Shown here: piece by piece, positions 23,752-35,850 of the stretch
Layout: each line of letters opens with the position of its first letter
How positions within the stretch are numbered: the first letter of the stretch is position 1
The notes under the pieces: model-generated
Told to the model about the DNA's origin: nothing
The model's database searches: none
The model's input: the letters and a program-made list of their open reading frames with translations, nothing else
Translations under genes and position numbers: made by a program
NCBI RefSeq assembly: GCF_014837175.1
Contig: NZ_JACYFR010000001.1
Coordinates: 434,001-498,000, forward strand
Source of the DNA: Cellulomonas sp. JH27-2
GTDB taxonomy: Bacteria > Actinomycetota > Actinomycetes > Actinomycetales > Cellulomonadaceae
Length of the DNA: 64,000 nucleotides
Direction: 5' to 3'

Positions 23752-26700
23752 TCAGCCGATGGTGCAGGTTGCTCCGTTGAGGGTGAACGCGGTCGGCTTC
23801 GGGTTCTGGCCCGAGTGGGAGCCGTTGAAGCCGATGTCCGTGCTCGCGCCGGGGGCCAGCGTGGAGTTCCACGACATGCCCGTGGCGGAGACGGCCGCGC
23901 CGGTCTGCGTCCAGTTGGCGCTCCAGCCCTGGGTGACCTTCTGGCCCGCGGCGAACGAGAAGCCCAGGTTCCAGCTGTTGATCGCCGTGGTGCCGGTGTT
24001 GGTGATCTTCACCGACGCCGTGAAGCCGGAGTTCCAGTCGCTGGTCGTGTAGCTGACCTTGCAGGAGCTGGCGGTCTGGGGCGTCTTGGTGGTCAGCGCC
24101 AGGGCGGCCGAGGCTGCCGAGACGTTGCCCGCGACGTCCTTGGCCCGGACCGTGTACGAGTACGCGGTCGAGGCCGTCAGGCCCGCGTCGGTGTACGACG
24201 TGGTGGTCGAGGATCCGACCTTCGTCGTGCCCCGGTAGACGTCGTACCCGGCCACGCCGGAGCCCGCGTCGGTGGACGCCGACCAGGTGATCGTCGCCGA
24301 CGTCTCCGTCGTCGTCCCGGCCAGACCCGTCGGCACCGAGGGCGCCGTCGTGTCCGCTGTCGTGCCGGACTTGGTCGTCACGGCCAGCGCCGACGAGGCC
24401 GCCGAGACGTTGCCCGCGACGTCCTTGGCCCGGACCGTGTACGAGTACGCGGTCGAGGCCGTCAGGCCCGTGTCGGTGTACGACGCGGTCGTCGACGAGC
24501 CCACCTTGGTGGTGCCCCGGTAGACGTCGTACCCGGCCACGCCGGAGCCCGCGTCGGTGGACGCCGTCCACGTCAGGGCCACCGAGGTGTCCGTGACCGT
24601 GCCGGCCGTCAGGCCCGTCGGCACCGAGGGCGCCGTCGTGTCCGTCGTCGTCCCGGACTTCGTGGTCAGCGCGAGCGCCGACGACGCCGCCGAGACGTTG
24701 CCCGCCACGTCCTTGGCCCGGACCGTGTACGAGTACGCGGTCGAGGCCGTCAGGCCCGTGTCGGTGTACGACGCCGTGGTCGAGGAACCGACCTTCGTCG
24801 TGCCCCGGTAGATGTCGTAGCCCGCGAGGCCCGACCCACCCGTGTTGTCCGTCGACGCCGTCCACGTCAGCGACGCGGACGTCGACGTCGTGGTGCCCGT
24901 CAGACCCGACGGCACCGAGGGCGCCGTCGTGTCCGTCGTCGGCGTGGTGCCGCCGAACAGGCGGTCGTAGTCCGCCATGGCGCCGGCGACGGCCGTCTGG
25001 GCCCAGAACCGGTGGTAGTTGAACGACGGCGCGGCGCCACCGTCCAGGTACGCCTGGACCTTGGACCACTGCGGGTCCTTCTTGTACCAGGAGCGGATGT
25101 CCAGGAAGCTGACGCCCGGCTTGATGGCGTCGCCGTTGGGCATGGTGCCCGTCCAGCCCGACGGGATGTAGACGCCGTTGCCGCCGGCCACGTACGGGTC
25201 GTCGAACCGCGCGTAGTCCGTGCGGGTCTCCGTCGTCGAGACGCCCAGCGAGTCCTGGTCGGAGTTCCAGATCGCGTCGAGCAGCGACTTGACCTTGGCC
25301 TGGACCGCCGTGTCCTTCGCCTTGGCGGCGTAGAACAGCAGCGTGCGCGACAGGTCACCGGCGACGCCGACGTCCTGGCCCGAGCTCTTCACGGTCACGT
25401 GCAGACCGGCGTTGGTGCCGGGGTTGGCCTTGCTCCAGGTGTCGGGCTTGCCCGACCACGTCAGGTCGGACGGGATGGACCAGTCGTTGCCGCTGACCTT
25501 GATGCCGGCGACCGCCCAGGGGACCCACTTGTCGAGGATCGCCTTGGCGTCCGCATTGCCCGACGCGTAGTACAGCTCCGCGACGCGCTCCATGCCCCAG
25601 GCCTGCATGCCGAACCACTGGTTCGACGGCGGGTCGTTGTAGACGGGAGCCTCGGTGTAACCCATGCCGTAGAACGTGGGCGTGCCCGCCGGAGGCGTCG
25701 CGTACGCGCCGTCCCAGCTGTTGGTGGCGCCACCGGCGATGCCGCCCTCGGACGACTGCAGCCACTTGTAGAACTCGAGCTGGCGGCCCAGCGAGAAGCT
25801 CCAGTCGGACTTGGCGGTCGCCGACTTCGGCGTCATCGTCGGGTCGCTCGAGAGCACCCATGCCGCCAGCGGGTTCTGGTACCCGAAGTGTGCGTGCGAC
25901 GACCCGATGCGCCAGGCCCAGCCGGCCGACGAGTCGAGCGCGCCGCCCCAGGCGTAGTACCAGCTCAGGAGGCCGTGCTCGCTGTCCTTGCCCGTGCCCG
26001 CAGGGCAGGACGGCGAGGTGCAGCCGACGGTCTTGAAGTACTTGTCGAACAGGGCGTACCGCAGGTAGTCACCCATCTTGGTGGCCTTCGCGACCGTGCC
26101 GGCGATGTCCGCCTGCTTGCCCTGGGCCGTCGCCCACTGGTTGGCCCAGTAGACGGCCTCGACCGAGCGCGCGTCGGCGTCGGGGGCGTCCGTGTACTTC
26201 CACTGCTTGGCGTACGACGAGTCCTTGGTGAACAGGTCCAGGTAGCCGTTCTTGCCGCCGTACTTGAACTCGTCGCACGACGGCTGCGGGACGGTCTCCC
26301 AGACCGACTCCTGCGGGCCGCGCTGGAAGGTGTTGATGAAGGACGTGCCGGTCGCGCTCGGGCCGAGCTCGCAGCCCGCGCCCGGCGTGGCGCCGAACCC
26401 GTACTTGTTGTCGACGTCGGCGAGCCAGTGCATGCCGTAGACGTCGGAGGTGCCGTACGTGCTCTTCAGCTCGTTGGCGATCGGGTCGACGCCGGACTTA
26501 ACGCCGCTGTCGAGGGCCGACGGGTACTGCGCCGGGGTGTTGTACTCCGACGCGTACGTCGCCGGGCTGTTGGGGTTGTAGAACGAGTTCGTGGGCTGGT
26601 CCGCGCTCGTCGGGATCATGTTCTTCTCGAGCGTGTCCCACGCGTGGTTCAGCGGCGCCCAGTCCTGCGTGACCTGGCCGTAGAGGGCCTCGAGCCACAG

Positions 26701-27027
26701 CCAGTACGAGTAGGCCTCGGACGTGGTCTCGTGACCGTAGTCGGGGGCCTCGACGATGAGGGTCTCCACCGAGTGGTACGGGATGCCCTGCGGGCTGAAG
26801 TACCCGTTGGCCGGGTCCTTGATCTTCTTGTACATCGTCAGGAATCGCTGCGTGTACTCACCGTCGGCCGTGGCGACGGGGGCCGCCGCGGGGACGGCGA
26901 TGGTCGCCGGGACGGCGGCCTGGAGTGCGGCGTGCGCGGCTTGCATGCCGCAGATCGCCAGCAGCGACGACACCCCGAGGGTGGCCGTGGCCACCCTGGC
27001 GTATCGCCGGCGGTTCGATGGGGACAT
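23752..27027 (-). CDS. Secreted GH48 exoglucanase (reducing-end cellobiohydrolase) with three FN3 and a CBM2
   Basis: A 1091-residue extracellular cellulase. After a signal peptide (about 1-33, ending MQAAHA) comes the GH48 catalytic domain (about 50-690). It has the acid glutamate region [20 protein letters not shown] and the conserved [19 protein letters not shown] and [15 protein letters not shown] segments. Then come three FN3 modules (about 698-790, 794-886, 890-978) of near-identical sequence and a C-terminal CBM2 (985-1091, [14 protein letters not shown] through CTIG). The architecture equals that of Cellulomonas fimi CbhB. GH48 enzymes process cellulose from reducing ends. The ATG at 27027 starts the signal peptide. 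A CelR/CebR-type operator lies about 215 bp upstream, indicating cellobiose control. Confidence 0.95.
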   Translation of the reverse strand: MSPSNRRRYARVATATLGVSSLLAICGMQAAHAALQAAVPATIAVPAAAPVATADGEYTQRFLTMYKKIKDPANGYFSPQGIPYHSVETLIVEAPDYGHETTSEAYSYWLWLEALYGQVTQDWAPLNHAWDTLEKNMIPTSADQPTNSFYNPNSPATYASEYNTPAQYPSALDSGVKSGVDPIANELKSTYGTSDVYGMHWLADVDNKYGFGATPGAGCELGPSATGTSFINTFQRGPQESVWETVPQPSCDEFKYGGKNGYLDLFTKDSSYAKQWKYTDAPDADARSVEAVYWANQWATAQGKQADIAGTVAKATKMGDYLRYALFDKYFKTVGCTSPSCPAGTGKDSEHGLLSWYYAWGGALDSSAGWAWRIGSSHAHFGYQNPLAAWVLSSDPTMTPKSATAKSDWSFSLGRQLEFYKWLQSSEGGIAGGATNSWDGAYATPPAGTPTFYGMGYTEAPVYNDPPSNQWFGMQAWGMERVAELYYASGNADAKAILDKWVPWAVAGIKVSGNDWSIPSDLTWSGKPDTWSKANPGTNAGLHVTVKSSGQDVGVAGDLSRTLLFYAAKAKDTAVQAKVKSLLDAIWNSDQDSLGVSTTETRTDYARFDDPYVAGGNGVYIPSGWTGTMPNGDAIKPGVSFLDIRSWYKKDPQWSKVQAYLDGGAAPSFNYHRFWAQTAVAGAMADYDRLFGGTTPTTDTTAPSVPSGLTGTTTSTSASLTWTASTDNTGGSGLAGYDIYRGTTKVGSSTTASYTDTGLTASTAYSYTVRAKDVAGNVSAASSALALTTKSGTTTDTTAPSVPTGLTAGTVTDTSVALTWTASTDAGSGVAGYDVYRGTTKVGSSTTASYTDTGLTASTAYSYTVRAKDVAGNVSAASSALAVTTKSGTTADTTAPSVPTGLAGTTTETSATITWSASTDAGSGVAGYDVYRGTTKVGSSTTTSYTDAGLTASTAYSYTVRAKDVAGNVSAASAALALTTKTPQTASSCKVSYTTSDWNSGFTASVKITNTGTTAINSWNLGFSFAAGQKVTQGWSANWTQTGAAVSATGMSWNSTLAPGASTDIGFNGSHSGQNPKPTAFTLNGATCTIG
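24084..24937 (-). repeat. Three tandem near-identical FN3-coding repeats of about 288 bp
   Basis: The FN3 modules of the GH48 gene repeat almost verbatim at DNA level (units about 24084-24357, 24358-24648, 24649-24937). Each encodes the segment [20 protein letters not shown] and then [20 protein letters not shown]. Such identity implies recent duplication or gene conversion and is a place where assemblies can collapse. Confidence 0.85.
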
Positions 27028-27227
27028 CAGGCGTACCTTTCTGCGCTGCCGGACCGCCCGCCTCGTCGCGGGTGCGGTCCGCCCGCCCGTCGGCGTGCCG
27101 AGGCGGACGGTGTCGGAGGTGCTCGAAGACCCCCGTCGGCTGGCAGTCCCGCTCCGGTGCGTGACGACGAGCAGACGGCTGGTCGTCCCCCACCTTTGGG
27201 CCACTCACAGGCAGCGTCCAGACACTT

Positions 27228-27253
27228 AAACGTTTCGCGTGGGAGCGCACCCA
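27228..27253. promoter_or_regulatory. CelR/CebR-type operator and adjacent palindrome upstream of the GH48 gene
   Basis: TGGGAGCGCACCCA (27240-27253) differs from the cellobiose-repressor operator TGGGAGCGCTCCCA of Thermobifida CelR and Streptomyces CebR at one position. Next to it, AAACGTTT (27228-27235) is a perfect 8-bp palindrome with a LacI-like CG centre. Both are in the 276-nt gap between the cellulase start and the asd terminator, so they should act on the cellulase promoter. Confidence 0.75.
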
Positions 27254-27303
27254 CTCCCGAGTCAGCCGGGGACGCCCGCACCCCCTCATCACCGAGACAG
27301 AGG

Positions 27304-27349
27304 TTTACGGGCGAGACAGACCCCTGCAAGGGTCTGTCTCGCCCGTAAA
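27304..27349. terminator. Perfect 20-bp inverted repeat, terminator of the lysC-asd operon
   Basis: TTTACGGGCGAGACAGACCC (27304-27323) and its exact reverse complement (27330-27349) are separated by CTGCAA. The structure is 27 nt past the asd stop and is symmetrical, so it can act in both directions and also shields the asd operon from the cellulase control region. Confidence 0.88.
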
Positions 27350-27375
27350 GGTCGGTCTCGGGGTCGCGCGTGGCG

Positions 27376-29702
<2,327 letters not shown>

Positions 29703-29816
29703 GTGCTTTCCCATCTGTCGCCGGCCGCCGTCTCTCTCAACGGTCCGCCGGTTCTTGTGTGTCGCGGTGATGCTAGACGCATCCACCCGTCCGACGCCAC
29801 GTCTTCTCGAAAGACG

Positions 29817-30389
29817 TCAGGGCTGCAGCGCGTCGTACTCCGCCTCGGCCGCGACGTCGTCGGCGACGTCGAGGCGCAGGTGACCGAGGATCACCTGCAG
29901 CGTGCGCAGGACGCTGGACGCGCGCTCGCCCCAGTCGGACAGGTAGGAGAACTGCCACCACCACAGGGCCTCGAGGACGCCGCCACGCTCGTAGTGCCGC
30001 AGGCCCTGCGCCAGCGCACCGGCGATGGCGACGAGGTCGCCGGACAGCGTCGTCGTCTCGACGTCCGCGCCCAGCAGCGGGTCGACGACCTCCGTGTAGT
30101 CGTCGATGCCCTCGAGCGCGTTGACCAGGGCGGCGCGCAGCGGTTCCAGGTCCGGGTCCGGGCCGACGTCGGGCTCGAACCGCTCGGAGGGGACGACGTC
30201 CGTCGTCGCGCCGAGCCGCGCGCCCGCGGCGAGCAGGTCGGAGACCGCCAGGAGCAGCAGCGGCAGCGAGGCCTCGGGCGTGTGCCCGGCACCGACCTCG
30301 GTGATGGTCGTCAGGTAGTCGCGCGACTGGTCCGCGACGGCGCGGGCGATGTCCCGCACATCGGCGTCAGCCGTCCAGGTCTCGCTCAT
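29817..30389 (-). CDS. DUF5063 protein
   Basis: A 190-residue soluble, largely helical acidic protein, beginning SETWTADADVRDIARAVADQ and carrying the aromatic run ALWWWQFSYLSDWGERASSVLR near the C-terminus. This matches DUF5063, an uncharacterised actinobacterial family usually found directly downstream of recR, exactly as here (31 nt gap). A functional link to recombination repair is suggested only by that conserved linkage. Confidence 0.85.
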   Translation of the reverse strand: MSETWTADADVRDIARAVADQSRDYLTTITEVGAGHTPEASLPLLLLAVSDLLAAGARLGATTDVVPSERFEPDVGPDPDLEPLRAALVNALEGIDDYTEVVDPLLGADVETTTLSGDLVAIAGALAQGLRHYERGGVLEALWWWQFSYLSDWGERASSVLRTLQVILGHLRLDVADDVAAEAEYDALQP

Positions 30390-30420
30390 GCGTCCCTCCC
30401 GCTCATGCCGGTCGTGCGAC

Positions 30421-31020
30421 TCACGCGCTGATCCGTCGTCGGCCCTCGAACGCGCGGCCCAGCGTCACCTCGTCGGCGTACTCCAGGTCTCCGCCCACGG
30501 GGAGGCCGGACGCCAGCCGGCTGACGGTCAGTCCCATCGGGACCAGCAGCCGCGCCAGGTAGGTGGCCGTGGCCTCGCCCTCGACGTTGGGGTCCGTGGC
30601 CAGGATGACCTCGGTGACCGTGCCGTCGGCCAGGCGGGACATGAGCTGCGCGATCCGCAGGTCGTCGGGCCCGACGCCCGCAATCGGGTTGATGGCGCCG
30701 CCGAGCACGTGGTACTTCCCGCGGAACTCACGCGTGCGCTCGATGGCGACGACGTCCTTCGACTCCTCGACCACACAGATGGACGCGGGCGAACGTCGCG
30801 GGTCGCGGCAGATGCGGCACTGGTCCTCCTGCGTCACGTTGCCGCAGATCTCGCAGAACCGGACGCGCTCCTTGACCTCGACGAGAGCGTCCGACAACCG
30901 CCGCACGTCCGCCGGGTCCGCCGCGAGGATGTGGAACGCGATGCGCTGCGCGCTCTTGGGACCGACCCCGGGCAGCCGCCCGAGCTCGTCGATCAGATCC
31001 TGGACCGCACCCTCGTACAC
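30421..31020 (-). CDS. recR: Recombination protein RecR
   Basis: A 199-residue RecFOR-pathway protein. It has an N-terminal helix-hairpin-helix ([17 protein letters not shown]), a four-cysteine zinc motif ([18 protein letters not shown]), a Toprim domain ([15 protein letters not shown] and [18 protein letters not shown]), and a C-terminal Walker-B-like end ([20 protein letters not shown]). It is the first gene of a recR-DUF5063 unit. All expected motifs are present. Confidence 0.96.
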   Translation of the reverse strand: MYEGAVQDLIDELGRLPGVGPKSAQRIAFHILAADPADVRRLSDALVEVKERVRFCEICGNVTQEDQCRICRDPRRSPASICVVEESKDVVAIERTREFRGKYHVLGGAINPIAGVGPDDLRIAQLMSRLADGTVTEVILATDPNVEGEATATYLARLLVPMGLTVSRLASGLPVGGDLEYADEVTLGRAFEGRRRISA

Positions 31021-31145
31021 GTCCGCCAGCCTACGGCGTGCGGGGCGCGGTCGGACCGGCGCGCGCCACGCCGCTCCCAGGTTCTTCCCAGCGTGCGGCG
31101 GGATGCTCGGCTCCTCACGTTCCCCTTGCCTCCCGTGGAGATCCC

Positions 31146-31661
31146 GTGCGTCGCACCTCCGTGCTCCTGGCCGCCGTGGCGGTCGCGACCCTGACCGGCA
31201 CGGTGCTCACCTCGTGCGCCGGCTCGGATCCCGCGCAGGACCAGGCCCAGGCTCTCGTCTCCTTCGGCGGCCCGAGCGGGTGGGCCGCCGACACGGTCGC
31301 CGCGCAACCGACCGACGACACCACGGACACGACCGTCGACGGTGTGCCCGTGACGATGACCGCCGGCGACCAGCCCGCCGGTGTGCAGGTGCGGTGGGTC
31401 GCCCCGCTGACCGGCTCCGCGACCGACGCCGCGTGTGCCGACCTGGTCGCGTGGTTCGAGCACGCCACGCGCGAGTGGCCGTCGACCATCGACACGTCCA
31501 GCATGGCCACGACCTGCGCCGACGACGCCGCGAGGACCGGTGACCCGGTGATCGCCGCCGGTGCCGGACCGGCCCACGGCGCCTACGGGCGCGTCACCTA
31601 CGAGGCGTCCGTCGAGTCCGGCGAGCTGGTGGCGACGCTCGAGTTCAACGCGCGCGCCTGA
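31146..31661 (+). CDS. Putative lipoprotein
   Basis: A 171-residue protein with a lipoprotein signal: [19 protein letters not shown], then lipobox LTSC at the cleavage site, followed by a Asp/Ala/Thr-rich region. Three more cysteines occur in the mature part ([15 protein letters not shown]). There is no recognised domain. The GTG start has a GTGGAG element nearby. It diverges from recR and is convergent with dnaX, with a hairpin terminator between. Confidence 0.72.
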   Translation: MRRTSVLLAAVAVATLTGTVLTSCAGSDPAQDQAQALVSFGGPSGWAADTVAAQPTDDTTDTTVDGVPVTMTAGDQPAGVQVRWVAPLTGSATDAACADLVAWFEHATREWPSTIDTSSMATTCADDAARTGDPVIAAGAGPAHGAYGRVTYEASVESGELVATLEFNARA

Positions 31662-31715
31662 CCGGCACCACCCCCGCCCCGCTCGGGTCTGCGCCATCCC
31701 TGCGCCGCTGGCGCG

Positions 31716-31760
31716 ATCGCTCTGCGAACGTTCGACCTGCGCGAACAAACGCAGAGCGAT
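31716..31760. terminator. Bidirectional hairpin between the lipoprotein gene and dnaX
   Basis: ATCGCTCTGCG (31716-31726) and CGCAGAGCGAT (31750-31760) pair perfectly. The loop holds a second small pairing (GTTCG with CGAAC). It sits between convergent stops. Confidence 0.78.
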
Positions 31761-31780
31761 GGTCCGGCCCGTCAGCGTGA

Positions 31781-34384
31781 TCAGCCGCGGGGGTCGTCGA
31801 CCTGCTCGTCGATGACCGTGCCGCCGAGCATCTGCGCGATGAGCGGCGCGCCCACCAGGCTGCTGGACGTGATGTCCGGGTCGTCCGGTGACGGGTCGTC
31901 GATCTCCACCGCCCGCGACCGCGCGGAGGCGGCAGCGGCTGCGGCGGCGACGCCGCGTTCGCGAGCCGACTGGGCGCCCGGATCGGACGGCGGGCTCGCG
32001 GCGCCCCGCTGGTCGGGCGCCGGTGCGGACGCGTTCCCCTGCGCGGAGCCCGGCGCGACCGGGGTGTCCCACGGCGGAGCTCCGGTGCCCGACGACGACG
32101 CGCTTCCGCCCGGTCCGGCGGTACCCGGTCCGACGCTGCCGGCGGGTCCCTCCGCCGGCGGCGCCTCGTCCTGCGGCGCAGTCATCCACGGGTCGTCCGG
32201 GTCGTCGGCGGGCGGCTCGGCCGGCGGCGGGACGTCGTCCCACGACGCCTGCGCGCGGCGCGTCGCCTCGGCGTCGTGCGGCCCGGTGGGCGTCGACGGT
32301 GCCGCGGGGGCCGGGGCGTCGACGGCCGGCGCCTGCCCGCTCGGGCCCTGGCCACCACGGTCGACGGACTCCTTGAGCACACCTTCGACCCGCACGTCGA
32401 AGCCCAGGGTCTCGCGCACAGCGCGCGCGACGACGTCCGGGTGGCCGCCGTTGCGGAACGTCGCGGCGAGCGCGGCCGTGTCGAACGACAGCCGCAGCGT
32501 CGTCGCGTCCAGGTCCGCGACCTGCGCGTTGCGAGGGTCGACGAGCGCCCACGTCACGCGGCGCAGGCCCTTGATCGTCTCGAGCACCTCCGGCCACCGG
32601 CGGCGGAGCATCTCCGTGTCCGGTCCGCCGCTCGACGCGGGCGTCGCAGCCGGCTGATATGCAGCAGCAGGCTGGGGCTCAGCAACTTCGGGTGCAGCAA
32701 CGTCGGGCGCGGCAGCAGACTCGGGTTCAGCAGCGGCGCCGGGGTCAGCAGCGGCGCCGGGGTCAGCAGACGGCTGCGACGCGGCAGCGCGCTCAGGCTC
32801 GGCCATCGGAGCGGCGGCGGGAGCCTGAGGCGTGACGGGTGCGGGAGGAGCAGCCGCCTCGAGAGGCTCGGAAGCGCCGGCAGCTTCGGAGGAGGGGGTC
32901 GATTCGGTGGCCGGCACCGAGGACTCGTCGGCCGACGTGGCATCGGCCGGCGTGGCGGCGTCCGCTGCAGCAGCCGAGACCTCCGGCGCCGACGCGACGA
33001 CGTCGGACTCAGGCCGCGTGGCGGCCGGGCGGGTGGACTCGGGCCGCGGTGCGGGGGCCGAGCGGGTCGACTCCGGTCGGGGTGCCGGGGCTGTGCGATT
33101 CGACTCCGGCCGCGGCGTGGGAGCGGCTCGCGACGCGTCGTCGCGTCCCCCCGCCTCCGACGACGCCCCAGCACCGGACGCGTCGGCAGAGCGCACGGGC
33201 GCGCCGGAGCCCGCCGGCAGACCACGCTCGAGCCGGTCGAGGCGGGCGCCCAGCCCGGAGCGGTCGTCGTCGACGGCCGGGAGCAGCAGACGCGCCATGA
33301 GCAGCTCGAGGTGCAGCCGCGGCGAGGTCGCGCCGGTCATCTCGGTCAGGGCCGCGTTGGCCAGGTCGGCGGACCGGGACAGCTCGGCGGCACCCAGGTG
33401 GCCGGCCTGCGCGCGCATGCTGGCCATCTGGTCGGACGGCACGTCGCGCAGCGCGGCGTCAGCGGCATCTCCGGATGCGGCGATCACGATGAGGTCGCGC
33501 AGGCGTTCGAGCAGGTCCTCGACGAACCGGCGTGGCTCGTGCCCGGTCGAGATGACGCGGTCGACGACGCGGAACGCGCTGGCTCCGTCCCGCGCGGCGA
33601 TCGCCTCGACCAGGTCGTCGAGCAGCGACGCCTGCGTGTATCCGAGCAGGTCGGCAGCGCCCGCGTACTCCAGGCCCCCCTCGCCGGCGCCCGCGATGAG
33701 CTGGTCCAGGACGGAGAGCGTGTCACGCACCGATCCCCCGCCGGCCCGCACGACGAGCGGCAGGACACCCGACCCGACGGGCACACCCTCGGTCGCGCAG
33801 AGCTGGTCCAGGTACGGCACCAGCACGTCCGGCGGCACCAGCCGGAACGGGTAGTGGTGCGTGCGCGAGCGGATGGTGCCGATGACCTTGTCCGGCTCCG
33901 TCGTCGCGAACACGAACTTGATGTGCGGCGGCGGCTCCTCGACGATCTTGAGCAGGGCGTTGAACCCCTGCGGCGAGACCATGTGCGCCTCGTCGAGGAT
34001 GAAGATCTTGAACCGGTCGCGGGCCGGCGCGAACGTGGCGCGCTCCCGCAGCTCGCGCGCGTCGTCGACACCACCGTGGCTCGCCGCGTCGATCTCCACG
34101 ACGTCGAGCGACCCCGGTCCCCCGCGCGCCAGCTCGACGCACGACGGGCACACGCCGCAGGGGGTGTCCGTCGGCGTCTGCTCCGTGTTCTGCGCGCAGT
34201 TCAGGATGCGCGCCAGGATGCGCGCGGACGTCGTCTTGCCGCACCCGCGCGGCCCGGAGAACAGGTACGCGTGGTTGACCTGACCACTGCGCAGGGCCTG
34301 CCGCAGGGGCGCGGTGACATGGTCCTGCCCGATGACCTCGGCGAAGTTCTCCGGCCGATAACGGCGGTACAGGGCTGTGCTCAC
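31781..34384 (-). CDS. dnaX: DNA polymerase III subunit gamma/tau
   Basis: An 867-residue clamp-loader subunit. The AAA+ domain has Walker A FSGPRGCGKTTSARIL, a zinc site (CAQNTEQTPTDTPCGVCPSC), Walker B/DEAH in ILDEAHMVSPQG, and sensor ATTEPDKVIGTIRSR. Residues from about 370 on form the tau-like part. A long Ala/Pro/Ser/Glu-rich linker (about 390-590) precedes a folded segment (VLETIKGLRRVTWALVDPRN) and a second disordered acidic/Pro tail ending near VDDPRG. No slippery A-tract for gamma/tau frameshifting was seen. SRP RNA lies upstream, as is typical. Confidence 0.95.
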   Translation of the reverse strand: MSTALYRRYRPENFAEVIGQDHVTAPLRQALRSGQVNHAYLFSGPRGCGKTTSARILARILNCAQNTEQTPTDTPCGVCPSCVELARGGPGSLDVVEIDAASHGGVDDARELRERATFAPARDRFKIFILDEAHMVSPQGFNALLKIVEEPPPHIKFVFATTEPDKVIGTIRSRTHHYPFRLVPPDVLVPYLDQLCATEGVPVGSGVLPLVVRAGGGSVRDTLSVLDQLIAGAGEGGLEYAGAADLLGYTQASLLDDLVEAIAARDGASAFRVVDRVISTGHEPRRFVEDLLERLRDLIVIAASGDAADAALRDVPSDQMASMRAQAGHLGAAELSRSADLANAALTEMTGATSPRLHLELLMARLLLPAVDDDRSGLGARLDRLERGLPAGSGAPVRSADASGAGASSEAGGRDDASRAAPTPRPESNRTAPAPRPESTRSAPAPRPESTRPAATRPESDVVASAPEVSAAAADAATPADATSADESSVPATESTPSSEAAGASEPLEAAAPPAPVTPQAPAAAPMAEPERAAASQPSADPGAAADPGAAAEPESAAAPDVAAPEVAEPQPAAAYQPAATPASSGGPDTEMLRRRWPEVLETIKGLRRVTWALVDPRNAQVADLDATTLRLSFDTAALAATFRNGGHPDVVARAVRETLGFDVRVEGVLKESVDRGGQGPSGQAPAVDAPAPAAPSTPTGPHDAEATRRAQASWDDVPPPAEPPADDPDDPWMTAPQDEAPPAEGPAGSVGPGTAGPGGSASSSGTGAPPWDTPVAPGSAQGNASAPAPDQRGAASPPSDPGAQSARERGVAAAAAAASARSRAVEIDDPSPDDPDITSSSLVGAPLIAQMLGGTVIDEQVDDPRG
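33010..33130 (-). repeat. Repeats encoding PRPES units in the dnaX linker
   Basis: The linker of the dnaX product repeats an 11-residue unit of the form APAPRPESTRS about four times with slight changes. Nearer the 3' side (about 32735-32765) the unit DPGAAA/EPESAAA is repeated from a tandem 18-nt block. These are low-complexity tandem repeats prone to copy-number change. Confidence 0.65.
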
Positions 34385-34437
34385 CCCCGCACCCTAGACG
34401 CCCCCACCGACACACGACGACGCCGCTGTGGACGGGT

Positions 34438-35058
34438 TCACCCCACCAGCACCCACGTCGCCAGGCCGATCACGAGCAACGAGCCGATCGGCGACACCCA
34501 GGACCGCAACCGCTCATCGAGCCGCGCGCCCACGATCCCGCCCGCGAGCACCAGCAGGAGCTGCCACGCCGCCGACGCGACCGCGACGCCGACGACGAAC
34601 GCCGCAGCGGCGCCCGTGCCGGGCCGACCGTCAGCCAGGCCCGCGACGGCACCCGTCGCGACGGTCGCGAACACCAGCAGCGTGAGGGGGTTGACGGCGG
34701 TGAGCCCGACGAAGCGGAGGTAGGTCCGCGACGAGCGCAGCACGCTCTCGTCGGCCGTCACGGGCGTCCCGCGCGACCGCCACCACTGCACGAGCCCGAC
34801 GATGCCCACGGTCGCCAGGACCAGCCCGCTGACGACCTCCAGCAGGTTCGCGTGCGACTCGACCACCGCGGACAGACGGGTGCCGACGAGCACCGCGAGC
34901 ACCGCGTACGCGGCGTCGACCGTCGCGACACCGAGGGCGGCTGCGACGGCTCGTCGTCGGCCCGCGACGAGCGCCTCGCGCAGCAGAAGCACCCCGACGG
35001 GACCGAGGGGCATCGCGACGGCGAGGCCCGCGACCAGGCCTAGGGTGAGCGCGTGCAC
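34438..35058 (-). CDS. LysE-family amino-acid exporter
   Basis: A 206-residue membrane protein with six hydrophobic helices. The start HALTLGLVAGLAVAMPLGPV carries the LysE/RhtB signature (G-x3-P-G-P-like, here MPLGPVGVLLLREAL). A later TAVNPLTLLVFATV segment holds the conserved NP. It should export amino acids or similar solutes; the substrate is unknown. GTG 35058 is taken as the start; GTG 35064 is equally possible, and neither has a clear ribosome site. A much longer in-frame extension upstream is the antisense of other genes. Confidence 0.85.
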   Translation of the reverse strand: MHALTLGLVAGLAVAMPLGPVGVLLLREALVAGRRRAVAAALGVATVDAAYAVLAVLVGTRLSAVVESHANLLEVVSGLVLATVGIVGLVQWWRSRGTPVTADESVLRSSRTYLRFVGLTAVNPLTLLVFATVATGAVAGLADGRPGTGAAAAFVVGVAVASAAWQLLLVLAGGIVGARLDERLRSWVSPIGSLLVIGLATWVLVG

Positions 35059-35115
35059 GGCCACAGCGTGGCGCCTGGGCGAGCCGCAGGCGAGCACATT
35101 CCGAACCCGGGCATG

Positions 35116-35212
35116 CAAGGACCCCCCGCACACCCGCCAGAGCTCACCTGCCCTTGCTGCCTTCCGGCCCTGGGGGGGTTCAGCGAGATGACGCCGCACG
35201 AGGGGTCTGCCG
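35116..35212 (-). ncRNA. ffs: Signal recognition particle RNA, small bacterial (4.5S) type
   Basis: The minus strand contains the universally conserved SRP apical motif CCGGAAGGCAGCAAGGGCAG flanked by CCCCCCAGGG and the GGTGAGC strand. The outer arms (GCAGACCCCTCGTGCGG and CGCACACCGCCCC-like complement ending GGGGGGTCC) pair along the whole length, so ends are placed near 35212 and 35116, accurate to a few bases. It partners Ffh in membrane-protein targeting. Location between lysE and the next gene, near dnaX, is usual in Actinobacteria. Confidence 0.92.
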
Positions 35213-35309
35213 AAGATCCTAACCCAGCGCACGGCCCACCCGACCCACACCCGCACGGATGCCTCGCCGGGCGGTACGGTCCGAGGCAGGGCGACGACGA
35301 AGGGGCGAG

Positions 35310-35789
35310 ATGGACGGCGCGGACACCGGGAGCGCGCTCCTCGACGCTCCTTCCACCGTGCGGTCGACCGTCGCCTCTCCCCGTCGCCGCTGGATGCGCG
35401 TCGCCGGTGTCGTCGCGGCCGTCGGGGTCGCGGGCTGGGCGTTCGTGGCGCACCTGTCCGCCGCACCCACGACGGTGAGCGACGACCAGGCGTGGGCGGC
35501 GACGCACCGCGACGCGCTGGTCGGGATCGAGCGGGACGACGCGACGATCGGGGAGCTCGCCGCCGACGTCCGGGCGCACGGCCTGCACGGCCCTGCCGGC
35601 GCGACGGCGGCCGCGGTCGATCACGCGACGGGTGTCCTGGCGGACCTCGTCGATGCGGTGGCGAGCGGCGACGAGGCGCGGGCCCTCGATCGCCGGGACG
35701 CGCTCCACGACGCGCGGCTCGAAGCGCTCGACGCGCATCAGGATCTCGAGCGGGCGATGCACCGCGTCGGGATCGGTTTTCACGGCTGA
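35310..35789 (+). CDS. Membrane-anchored helical protein, unknown
   Basis: A 159-residue protein with an N-terminal cytoplasmic segment, one membrane helix (about 29-48, [19 protein letters not shown]) and an external helical domain rich in Asp/Ala/His/Arg ([20 protein letters not shown] ... [20 protein letters not shown]). I do not recognise a family. The ATG is preceded by AAGGGGCGAG. It is 61 nt before the transhydrogenase gene on the same strand, but with no sign of coupling. Confidence 0.65.
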   Translation: MDGADTGSALLDAPSTVRSTVASPRRRWMRVAGVVAAVGVAGWAFVAHLSAAPTTVSDDQAWAATHRDALVGIERDDATIGELAADVRAHGLHGPAGATAAAVDHATGVLADLVDAVASGDEARALDRRDALHDARLEALDAHQDLERAMHRVGIGFHG

Positions 35790-35850
35790 TCCGCGGACTG
35801 GTTCGCCCTCTCCACTGTCGGCGACGACCGCGGGTGGGCAGACTGCCTGC

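Noticed and set aside
23527..27348. A 1273-codon plus-strand frame across the cellulase gene
   Set aside because: It is antisense to the GH48 gene, is Arg/Gly/Val-rich, and follows the third-position pattern of the true frame. There is no ribosome site or domain.
31721..31737. LexA box near the dnaX 3' end (CGAACGTTCGA)
   Set aside because: The half-sites have no 4-nt spacer and lie inside a convergent terminator hairpin, not a promoter.
31781..34384. Programmed frameshift in dnaX giving a gamma subunit
   Set aside because: No A-rich slippery heptamer followed by a stop in the -1 frame and a stem-loop could be seen.
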